DNA from: Actinomadura parmotrematis
GTDB taxonomy: Bacteria > Actinomycetota > Actinomycetes > Streptosporangiales > Streptosporangiaceae
Reading direction: 5' to 3'
DNA length: 64,000 nt
Assembly (NCBI RefSeq): GCF_019458805.1
Contig: NZ_JAIBOA010000005.1
Span: 186,001 to 250,000, forward strand
Shown: piece by piece, positions 57,473 to 64,000 of the stretch
How positions within the stretch are numbered: position 1 is the first letter of the stretch
Layout: each line of letters starts with the position of its first letter
Notes under the pieces: model-generated
Told to the model about the DNA's origin: nothing
The model's input: only the letters and a program-made list of their open reading frames with translations
Databases searched by the model: none
Translations under genes and position numbers: made by a program

Positions 57473-58461
57473 CGCCTCCCGCGCGCGGCCATCGCCATGC
57501 GCATCCGGTCGGTGCCCTTGCCGGCGCCCTCGGCGTCGCGGATGGTGCTGCCGGTGTAGGTGAAGAACACATCGTCCAGGGAGGGCCGGGCGACGCTGAC
57601 GGCGGTGATCGGCACGCCGAGGTCGGCGAACAGGCGCGGCACGAACGCCTCGCCGGAGGCGACGGCGAAGGTCACCGCGCCCTCGGCGAGGACGGCGTCC
57701 AGGCCGAAGCGCTCCTTCAGGGCGGCGAGGGCCGCGGTGCCGTCGGGGGTGCGGATCTGCACGCGGTCCTTGCCGACGGCGGCCTTCAGCGCCTCGGGGG
57801 CGTCCAGGGCGACGATGGTGCCCGAGTCCATGATGGCGATCCGGTCGCAGTACTCGGCCTCGTCCATGTAGTGGGTGGTCATGAAGATGGTGATCTCCTC
57901 GGCGGCCTGCAGCCGGCGGATGTACTCCCAGATGGAGGCGCGGGTCTGGGGGTCCAGGCCGACGGTCGGCTCGTCCAGGAACAGCACCCGCGGGGAGTGC
58001 AGCAGGCCGCGGGCGATCTCCAGGCGGCGGCGCATGCCGCCCGAGTAGGTCGACACCCGGTCCTTGCGGCGGTCCCACAGGCCGACCATGTCCAGGACCT
58101 GCCGCATGCGGCCGGCGGCGACCGCGCGCGGCACGCCGTACAGCTCGGCGTGGAAGCGCAGGTTCTGCTCGCCGGTGAGGTAGCCGTCCAGGGTGGGGTC
58201 CTGGAAGACCAGGCCGATGCGGCGGCGCACGTCGTCGCGTTCGGCGACGACGTCGTGGCCGGCGACGCGGGCGACGCCGCCGGTGGGGCGCAGCAGGGTG
58301 CACAGCATGTTGATGGTGGTGGACTTGCCGGCCCCGTTGGGGCCGAGGAAGCCGAAGACCTCCCCCGGCGCCACCGTGAAGCCGATCCCTCGGACCGCCT
58401 CGGTGTCGCCGAACCTCTTCACCAGGCCGTCCACGACGACGGCCGGTTCCCCTTCGGGCAT
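57469..58461 (-). CDS. ABC exporter ATP-binding protein (DrrA-like)
   Basis: 330 residues, ATG 58461 with GAGGAG upstream. Walker A GPNGAGKSTT, signature YSGGMRRRLE, Walker B RVLFLDEPTVGLD, switch His in TTHYMDEAE; the C-terminal domain ends RPSLDDVFFTYTG. The Daunorubicin-resistance-type C-terminal domain makes a drug or lipid substrate likely. It is divergent from the marR gene; -35 TTGACG and -10 TACGGT can be read on the reverse strand in the shared region. Confidence 0.93.
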   Translation of the reverse strand: MPEGEPAVVVDGLVKRFGDTEAVRGIGFTVAPGEVFGFLGPNGAGKSTTINMLCTLLRPTGGVARVAGHDVVAERDDVRRRIGLVFQDPTLDGYLTGEQNLRFHAELYGVPRAVAAGRMRQVLDMVGLWDRRKDRVSTYSGGMRRRLEIARGLLHSPRVLFLDEPTVGLDPQTRASIWEYIRRLQAAEEITIFMTTHYMDEAEYCDRIAIMDSGTIVALDAPEALKAAVGKDRVQIRTPDGTAALAALKERFGLDAVLAEGAVTFAVASGEAFVPRLFADLGVPITAVSVARPSLDDVFFTYTGSTIRDAEGAGKGTDRMRMAMAARGRR

Positions 58462-58494
58462 GAGGTCTCCTCGCGTGTCGTTCCTTGGACCGGA

Positions 58495-58530
58495 CAACCG
58501 TAGGTGTATCCTGTCTCTCACGTCAAGAGA
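58495..58530. promoter_or_regulatory. Shared promoter/operator of the ABC exporter and marR
   Basis: On the reverse strand TTGACG and TACGGT are 18 bases apart (exporter promoter). TCTCT (58514-58518) and AGAGA (58526-58530) form an inverted repeat inside it, the likely MarR site. TATTAG (58531-58536) and AAGGA near 58545 serve marR on the forward strand. Confidence 0.5.
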
Positions 58531-58555
58531 TATTAGTGCGACCAAGGAATGATCG

Positions 58556-59080
58556 ATGCCCGACGGCTCCCCGCCGGCCGCCCCGCCCGAGTCCGCGCCC
58601 GAGTCCGCGCCCGAGCCCCTGCTCAGCGCGCCCTCCTACCTGGTGTACGAGCTGGTCCGGCTGATCCGCCGCAAGGCCGGCACGACGCGCACCGCCGACA
58701 ACGGCGGGCTGCTGCGGATGCCGCACCTGATGGCGCTGGCGTGCGTGGCGGCCTACGGGCCGCTGTCGCAGCGCGAGGTGAGCGACCGGCTGTGGACCGA
58801 CGCCGGCGACCTGGTCGCGGTCGTGGACGCGCTGGAGCGCGACGGCCTGGTGGAGCGGCGCCGCGATCCCGGCGACCGCCGCCGCTACCGCCTCGAGGTC
58901 ACCGGGCCGGGCCGGCGGGCCCTGGCGGCGCAGCGCGACCGGCGCGCGCGCCTGAACGAGGAGCTGTTCGCGCCGCTGGCCGAGCAGGAGCGGGCCGATC
59001 TGGAGGACATGCTGCTGCGGGTCCTGGCCCACCACGACCCGCGCTTCGCCCCCGGCGGCGCCCGCCCGCCCATCGCCTGA
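58556..59080 (+). CDS. MarR family regulator
   Basis: 174 residues, ATG 58556 behind AAGGA. N-terminal Pro/Glu/Ser tail (APPESAPESAPEP) then the MarR dimer helix and wing: GPLSQREVSDRLWTDAGDLV, ALERDGLVERRRDPGDRRRY. It probably represses the divergent ABC exporter and itself through the palindrome between them. It ends in a hairpin shared with the opposing gene. Confidence 0.9.
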   Translation: MPDGSPPAAPPESAPESAPEPLLSAPSYLVYELVRLIRRKAGTTRTADNGGLLRMPHLMALACVAAYGPLSQREVSDRLWTDAGDLVAVVDALERDGLVERRRDPGDRRRYRLEVTGPGRRALAAQRDRRARLNEELFAPLAEQERADLEDMLLRVLAHHDPRFAPGGARPPIA

Positions 59081-59108
59081 CCCCGCGCCCCGCGAGGGGG
59101 CGGGGTCA
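59078..59108. terminator. Bidirectional terminator built from both stop codons
   Basis: TGACCCCGC (59078-59086) and GCGGGGTCA (59100-59108) are exact inverted repeats. The first includes the marR stop codon and the second the stop codon of the opposing gene. The inner CCCC/GGGG can extend the stem after one bulge. Confidence 0.65.
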
Positions 59109-59849
59109 GGGGACGGGGACGACGGCGGTCATGCGCAGGCGGGCCTGGTCGTAGCGGCGCAGCACCAGGCGTGCGAGCGCGTCGTGGTCGCCCAGGGGGC
59201 GGGTGACGTGGTCGGCGCCGGCGGTCTCCAGGCGGTCCTGGAAGTGGCCGGGCGCCAGCAGGTAGGACGCCACGACCACACGTGCGGCGCCCCGCGCGCG
59301 CTGCTCGGCGATCACCCGGTCCAGGGCGGGGCCGGTGCCGGCGACGACGCCGAAGGGCACCGGCCGCCGGGTGCGGCGGGCCAGCAGGCGGGCGGCGGTG
59401 CGCAGGTCGGCGAGCGCGGCGGGGTCGCTGGACCCGGCGGCGCCGAGCACCACCGCGTCGCCGCGGCGCGCCGCGGGGATCTCGGCCAGGCGTTCGGCGA
59501 GCGCCGCCGCCAGCAGGGCGTGCGGGCCCAGCGGCCGCGCCACCGCGGCGTCGGGGCGGCGGCGCTCCACCCGCCCCGGGACGTCGATCAGCGCGTGGTA
59601 GCCGCGCGCCAGCAGCAGCGGGACGCCGACGAGCGGCCCGTCCACGCCGTGCAGGGCGTCCTCCAGGGACGGCGCGGCGATCTCGGCGTAGGACTCGGCG
59701 ACGGCGATCCACGGGCGCAGCGCGCGCACGCGCCGCAGCAGGGCCCGCACGCCGGCGGTGGCGCGCGGGTCGCGCGACCCGTGGGCGACCGCCAGCAGCG
59801 CGGGCGCGCCGGGCCGCGCGCACGCCGTCGTCTCCTGCGCGTCAGCCAT
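59106..59849 (-). CDS. CbiX/SirB-like chelatase
   Basis: 247 residues. Two-lobe type of the sirohydrochlorin chelatase family: LLAVAHGSRDPRATAGVRAL at the N-terminus holds the metal-binding His (VAHGS). A second, weaker lobe (about 135-245) has YLLAPGHFQDRL with another His. It inserts iron (for siroheme) or cobalt into sirohydrochlorin. Linkage to nirB and nirD favours the siroheme role. It overlaps the hemD gene by eight bases. The N-terminal Met is followed by a polar stretch, so the start is secure only to within a few codons. Confidence 0.82.
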   Translation of the reverse strand: MADAQETTACARPGAPALLAVAHGSRDPRATAGVRALLRRVRALRPWIAVAESYAEIAAPSLEDALHGVDGPLVGVPLLLARGYHALIDVPGRVERRRPDAAVARPLGPHALLAAALAERLAEIPAARRGDAVVLGAAGSSDPAALADLRTAARLLARRTRRPVPFGVVAGTGPALDRVIAEQRARGAARVVVASYLLAPGHFQDRLETAGADHVTRPLGDHDALARLVLRRYDQARLRMTAVVPVP

Positions 59850-61035
59850 GGAACTCCGCCCGCAGGGGTTCGGCGGCCATGCGCGGGTCGCAGGCCAGCC
59901 GGTAGCCGCGCTTGACGACGGTCTCCACGATGCCGGTGCGGCCCAGGCCGCGGCGCAGCCGCGCGACCGCCATCTCCACGGCGTGCTCGTCGGCCTGCGG
60001 GCGGGCCTCGCGCGCCCACGGCGAGCCGCCCGACATCAGCCGGCTCGGCAGCACCCCGCACAGCTCGGCCCGCGACACCACGTGCCCGGGGCGGCGCGCC
60101 AGCGCCCGCAGGATCGCCATCGGCGCCGGCGCGATCGGCCGCAGCTGCCCGTCCAGAACGACGGCGTGGCCGCGCAGCTCCAGCTCGGTGCCGCGCACCG
60201 ACAGGCGCCGCGAGCGGCGGCGCGGCAGGTTCTCGGCCAGCGCCCGCACCAGGGCGCCGATGCGGGCCCGCTCGGGCTGCACCGTCGGCACCGCCCGCTC
60301 GGTGAGGGCCTGGGCGGTGACCGGGCCGACGCAGGCGGCGACCACGTGGGTGCGCAGCGCCTCCAGCAGCGGCTCCTCCAGGCCGTCCTCGGCCGCCACC
60401 GCCAGGGTGGAGGCGACCGCGGGCGCGCTGGTGAAGGTGATGGCGTCCACGGTGCCGGCGACGGCCTGGCCGACCAGGCGCCGCAGCGGCGTGGAGTCGT
60501 CGGTGCGCGACCAGCGGTACACCGGGATCTCCACGACCTCGGCGCCGGCGGCGCGCAGCGCGCCGGTGAACTCCGGCAGCTGCTCGCCGTAGAGCTGGAC
60601 GGCGACGCGGGCGCCGCGCAGGTCCTTGGCCAGCAGGTACTTCAGCACCTCGGCGCAGCTCTCGGCGGGCGGCGACCACTCCTCGGCCAGGCCGATCTGG
60701 CGGATCGCGCCGCGCGCCTTGGGGCCGCGGGCCAGGATGCCCACGCCCTCCAGCCGCGCCACCAGCTCCTCGCGCAGCCCCCAGCCGTCGGCGGCCTCCA
60801 GCCAGGCGCGGAAACCGATGCCGGTGGTGACGACGGCGTGGTCCAGGGGCCGCGCCACGCACTCCTTGGTGGCCTGCAGCAGCTCCACGTCGTCGGCCAG
60901 GGGGATCAGCCGGATGGCGGGGGCCAGCACCACGCGGGCGCCGCGCCGTTCCAGCAGCATCGCCAGCTCCTCGTGCCGGCGGGCGGCGGTGACCCCGACC
61001 GCGAAACCGGCCAGCGGCTCATCGGCGCTGCTCAT
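59842..61035 (-). CDS. Uroporphyrinogen-III synthase fused to a winged-helix DNA-binding domain
   Basis: 397 residues. Residues 1-265 are HemD: VGVTAARRHEELAMLLERRG, VVTTGIGFRAWLEAA, VAVQLYGEQLPEF and TFTSAPAVASTLAV. Residues about 285-385 are an OmpR-type winged helix (LARRPGHVVSRAELCGVLPS, EMAVARLRRGLGRTGIVETV, VKRGYRL). This fusion is known from actinobacterial nitrite operons and resembles NnaR. It may both make the ring precursor of siroheme and regulate nitrogen genes. It overlaps nirD by 17 bases and the chelatase by eight. Confidence 0.88.
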   Translation of the reverse strand: MSSADEPLAGFAVGVTAARRHEELAMLLERRGARVVLAPAIRLIPLADDVELLQATKECVARPLDHAVVTTGIGFRAWLEAADGWGLREELVARLEGVGILARGPKARGAIRQIGLAEEWSPPAESCAEVLKYLLAKDLRGARVAVQLYGEQLPEFTGALRAAGAEVVEIPVYRWSRTDDSTPLRRLVGQAVAGTVDAITFTSAPAVASTLAVAAEDGLEEPLLEALRTHVVAACVGPVTAQALTERAVPTVQPERARIGALVRALAENLPRRRSRRLSVRGTELELRGHAVVLDGQLRPIAPAPMAILRALARRPGHVVSRAELCGVLPSRLMSGGSPWAREARPQADEHAVEMAVARLRRGLGRTGIVETVVKRGYRLACDPRMAAEPLRAEFHG

Positions 61036-61492
61036 CGCGGTCCGCCACCTCCACCCGGTCCCCGGGGCCGCGGCGGATCGCGAAGGTGGGCAGCGCGACG
61101 CGCGGGTCGTCCAGGCAGACGCCGGTGGCCAGGTCGAAGACCTGCTTGTACATGGGCGAGGCGACGGTGGGCGCGCCGCCGCGGCTGCCGGTGATGCCGC
61201 GGGAGATCACCTGGGCGCCGCTGAAGGGGTCGAGGTTGGCGACCGCGTACAGGGCGCCGTCGCTGGTGCGGAACACCGCGACCTGGACGCCGCCGACCAT
61301 CGCGGCGGCGCCGCGCTCGGGGGTGAGCGCGCCGTAGTCGCAGACGGCGTGCCAGCGCGCGGCGGCCGGCGCGGCCGGCGCGGCCGGCGCGGCCGGCGCG
61401 GCCGGCTCGGGGACGGCCGGTGCCGCCGGTGCGGCCGGTGCGGTGGCGGGCGGCGCGGTGGCGCGGACGGCGGTGTCGGGCGAGACGGTCAT
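61019..61492 (-). CDS. nirD: Nitrite reductase small subunit NirD (Rieske-like)
   Basis: 157 residues. The Ala/Pro-repeat tail (PAAPAAPAAPA, encoded by tandem GCGGCCGGC units at 61370-61405) is unusual for NirD. The Rieske-like domain (about 45-150) has AVFRTSDGALYAVANLDPFS and SPMYKQVFDLATGVCLDD, and lacks the paired Cys-His of true Rieske centres, which is normal for NirD. Overlaps nirB by four bases and hemD by 17. Confidence 0.92.
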   Translation of the reverse strand: MTVSPDTAVRATAPPATAPAAPAAPAVPEPAAPAAPAAPAAPAAARWHAVCDYGALTPERGAAAMVGGVQVAVFRTSDGALYAVANLDPFSGAQVISRGITGSRGGAPTVASPMYKQVFDLATGVCLDDPRVALPTFAIRRGPGDRVEVADRDEQRR

Positions 61493-64000
61493 CGGGCGGC
61501 AACCTCCAGGCGGGGGCCGGTCACCAGGACCGGCTTGATCTGGTCGCGTTCGGACGCGAACACGATGCTCGGGTCCGGGGTGTCGGGAGCGTTGACGAAG
61601 GACACGAAGCGGCCGAGCTTGGCGGGGTCCTCCAGGGTGTCGCGCCACTCGTCGGAGTAGGCGCCGACGTGGCGTTCCATGGCGGCGTCGAGCTCGGCGC
61701 AGATGCCCAGGGCGTCGTCGACGATGACGGCGCGCAGGTAGTCCAGGCCGCCCTCCAGGCCCTCCAGCCAGCTCGCGGTGCGCTGCAGCCGGTCGGCGGT
61801 GCGGATGTAGAACATCAGGAACCGGTCGATGTAGCGGACCAGCTCGGCGTCGGTGAGGTCGGTGGCGAACAGGTCGGCGTGGCGGGGCCGCATGCCGCCG
61901 TTGCCGGCCAGGTACAGGTTCCAGCCCTTCTCGGTGGCGATGACCCCGAAGTCCTTGCTCTGGGCCTCGGCGCACTCGCGGGCGCAGCCCGACACCGCCG
62001 ACTTCAGCTTGTGGGGGGCGCGCAGCCCCCGGTAGCGCAGCTCCAGCAGGATCGCCATCGCGGTGGAGTCCTGCACGCCGTAGCGGCACCAGGTGGAGCC
62101 CACGCACGACTTCACCGTGCGCAGCGCCTTGCCGTAGGCGTGCCCGGACTCGAACCCGGCGTCGACCAGGCGCTTCCAGATCCGGGGGAGCTGCTCGACG
62201 CGGGCGCCGAACAGGTCGATGCGCTGCCCACCGGTGATCTTGGTGTAGAGGCCGAAGTCGCGGGCCACCTCCCCGATCACGATGAGCGCGTCGGGGGTGA
62301 TCTCGCCGCCGGGGACGCGCGGCACCACCGAGTAGGTGCCGTTCTTCTGGATGTTGGCCAGGAAGTGGTCGTTGGTGTCCTGCAGCGCGGCCTGCTCGCC
62401 CTCCAGGATGTGGCCGTGGCCCAGGCTGGCCAGGATGGAGGCGACGACGGGCTTGCAGATGTCGCAGCCGCGGCCGCGGCCGTGCTCGGCGATGAGCCGG
62501 GAGAAGGTGGTGATGCCGGTGACGCGCGCGATGTCGAACAGCTCGGCGCGGCTGTGCTCGAAGTGCTCGCACAAGGCCTTGCTGACTTGCACGCCCGCCG
62601 CGGTCAGCTCGGCGTCCAGCAGTTTCTTCACCAGCGGGACGCAGCTGCCGCACGTGGTGCCGGCGCGCGTGCAGCCCTTCACCGCCGCCATGTCGGTGCA
62701 GCCCTGGTCGCGGACGGCGCAGCGGATCGTCTCGGCGCTGACGTTGTTGCACGAGCAGATGACGGTGGCGCCCGGCAGCTCCCCGCCGGCCGCCTCCACC
62801 CCGCCGAACAGGGCCTGCTCGGGCGTGCCGGGCAGCTCGGCGCCCAGGTGGGCGCGCAGCGCCGGATAGGCGGCGGCGTCGCCGACCAGCACGCCGCCCA
62901 GCAGGGTGCGGGCGTCGTCGCTGACGATGAGGCGCTTGTAGACCCCGGCGAGCGGGTCGGTGTAGGTGACGTCCAGGGCGCCCTGGTCGGGCCCGGCGAA
63001 CGGGTCGCCGAAGCTGGCCACGTCCACGCCCATCAGCTTCAGCTTGGTGGACAGGTCCGCGCCGGTGAACGCCGCCGAGCTGGGCGGGCCGCCCGCGGCG
63101 TCGGCCAGCAGGTGGGCGGCGGCGACCTCGGCCATGCTGAAGCAGGGCGCCACCAGGCCGTAGACCGTGCCGCCGATGAGGGCGCACTCGCCCACCGCGT
63201 AGACCGCCGGGTCCTCGGTGCGGCACGCCTGGTCCACCACGACGCCGCCGCGCTCGCCGACCGGCAGGCCGCAGCCGCGCGCCAGCTCGTCGCGCGGGCG
63301 GATGCCGGCGGAGAACACCACCACGCCCGCGTCGACGCCGGTGCCGTCGGCCAGGGCGACGCGGGCGACCGCGCCGTCCGCCCCCGCCTCCAGGCCCTTC
63401 ATGGGGGTGCCGGCGTGCACGGTCATGCCGAGCGTCTCGATGTGGCGGCGCAGCATCGCGCCGCCGCCCTCGTCGAGCTGGCGCGGCATCAGCCAGGGCG
63501 CGACCTCCACCACGTGGGTGTCCATGTCCAGGCCCTGCAGGGCGCGCGCGGCCTCCAGGCCGAGCAGCCCGCCGCCGACGACGACGCCGCCGACGCCGCC
63601 GACACCGCCGCCCGCCGCGCGTCCTCCGGCGGTCAGGCGGGCGCAGTGCTCGCGCAGCGCGTCCAGGTCGTCGATGGTGCGGTAGACGAACACCCCGGGC
63701 AGGTCGCGGCCGGGCACCGGCGGCACGAACGGCGCCGAGCCGGTCGCCAGGACCAGCGCGTCGTAGCCGATCACGCGGCCGGAGGCGGTGCGGACCGTGC
63801 GGGCCGCCCGGTCGATCGCGACCGCCGCGTCCCCGGTGACCATCTCCACCGCCTCGTCGTGCGCGGGGTGACCGAGGTCGGCGCCGTCGGTCAGGTAGGA
63901 GGTCAGCGCCACGCGGTCGTAGGCCGTCCGGGTCTCCTCGCCGATCACGGTGACGGTGCAGCGGGCGGCGTCACCGCCGGCGCGCAGCGCCTCCACCAGC
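61489..64000 (-). CDS. nirB: Assimilatory nitrite reductase large subunit NirB, N-terminus cut by window edge
   Basis: About 837 codons are present. In order: the pyridine-nucleotide-disulfide oxidoreductase half (ALVLATGSAPFVPP, VVVGGGLLGLEAARAL, YAVGECALIGG), a BFD-like [2Fe-2S] domain (CSCNNVSAETIRCAV then GTTCGSC), and the nitrite/sulfite reductase half. There, CVGSTWCRYG and SGCARECAE give the four cysteines for the [4Fe-4S]-siroheme centre. It reduces nitrite to ammonium with NADH or NADPH. Only the first few dozen residues are missing. First visible gene of the overlapping operon with nirD, the hemD fusion and the chelatase. Confidence 0.95.
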   Translation of the reverse strand, partial: LVEALRAGGDAARCTVTVIGEETRTAYDRVALTSYLTDGADLGHPAHDEAVEMVTGDAAVAIDRAARTVRTASGRVIGYDALVLATGSAPFVPPVPGRDLPGVFVYRTIDDLDALREHCARLTAGGRAAGGGVGGVGGVVVGGGLLGLEAARALQGLDMDTHVVEVAPWLMPRQLDEGGGAMLRRHIETLGMTVHAGTPMKGLEAGADGAVARVALADGTGVDAGVVVFSAGIRPRDELARGCGLPVGERGGVVVDQACRTEDPAVYAVGECALIGGTVYGLVAPCFSMAEVAAAHLLADAAGGPPSSAAFTGADLSTKLKLMGVDVASFGDPFAGPDQGALDVTYTDPLAGVYKRLIVSDDARTLLGGVLVGDAAAYPALRAHLGAELPGTPEQALFGGVEAAGGELPGATVICSCNNVSAETIRCAVRDQGCTDMAAVKGCTRAGTTCGSCVPLVKKLLDAELTAAGVQVSKALCEHFEHSRAELFDIARVTGITTFSRLIAEHGRGRGCDICKPVVASILASLGHGHILEGEQAALQDTNDHFLANIQKNGTYSVVPRVPGGEITPDALIVIGEVARDFGLYTKITGGQRIDLFGARVEQLPRIWKRLVDAGFESGHAYGKALRTVKSCVGSTWCRYGVQDSTAMAILLELRYRGLRAPHKLKSAVSGCARECAEAQSKDFGVIATEKGWNLYLAGNGGMRPRHADLFATDLTDAELVRYIDRFLMFYIRTADRLQRTASWLEGLEGGLDYLRAVIVDDALGICAELDAAMERHVGAYSDEWRDTLEDPAKLGRFVSFVNAPDTPDPSIVFASERDQIKPVLVTGPRLEVAAR

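Overview
The window reads as chromosome of a high-GC actinobacterium. G+C is well above 70 percent, and nearly every intergenic region carries GC-rich hairpins and TANNNT -10 hexamers. Several lineage markers are present: a roadblock/DUF742 conservon, a DUF3040 membrane protein, an HrdB-like sigma factor, the classical menaquinone pathway and a CarH-type B12 protein. The mix is most like Streptosporangiales/Thermomonosporaceae (Actinomadura-like). That placement is inference from gene content, not from a marker tree. I saw no tRNA, rRNA, insertion sequence, prophage gene or CRISPR array.

Layout: 1-2.7 kb is a divergent aminophosphonate-type locus (FAD oxidoreductase, GntR/UTRA regulator, phosphonatase-like HAD hydrolase). 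2.7-5.4 kb is a coupled pair: a SpoIIE-type phosphatase followed by a CarH-like B12-binding protein with no DNA-binding domain. 5.5-14.4 kb holds an SDR, a membrane protein, a NarL-type two-component system, a DsbA-like oxidoreductase, a GNAT, a WYL regulator, an alpha/beta hydrolase and a PAP2 phosphatase. 14.4-17.3 kb is a fatty acyl-AMP ligase/delta-9 desaturase operon. 17.6-23.6 kb has an AI-2E family permease, an unrecognised 388-residue protein and a TetR/ABC exporter cassette. 23.8-26.9 kb encodes one 1040-residue protein with a degenerate CbbX/EccA-like AAA+ domain. 27.2-34.4 kb holds a cupin/TetR pair, an anti-sigma-like ATPase, a gene-free stretch with a very strong hairpin, DUF3040, a GHL10 lipoprotein, an SDR, a spermidine-synthase-like protein and bioY.

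34.9-45.2 kb carries menaquinone genes in three transcription units: menF; menB-menC-menD; menE with a cation efflux gene. An EamA-like membrane protein, nei2, a front-end-type desaturase and a LipA/PtpB-type phosphatase lie between them. 46.6-48.1 kb is the principal-type sigma factor with a long leader and an 18-bp-stem terminator. 48.8-52.9 kb is a conservon (ATPase, roadblock, DUF742, small GTPase) followed by a styrene-monooxygenase-like flavoprotein, then an ABC exporter. 55.2-59.1 kb has two lipoproteins and an ABC-2 exporter divergent from a MarR regulator. 59.1-64 kb is a tightly overlapping nitrite-assimilation operon, nirB-nirD-hemD-cbiX-like, cut by the window edge. It pairs the siroheme enzyme with two proteins of siroheme synthesis.

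Two patterns cross the window. At least eleven genes have a -10 hexamer ending 6-9 bases before the start codon with no ribosome binding site, so they are probably leaderless. Convergent gene ends are closed by compact inverted repeats, in one case built from both stop codons. The most unusual objects are the phosphatase/B12-photosensor pair, the degenerate AAA+ protein, the orphan hairpin near 29.35 kb and the conservon with an altered ATPase.
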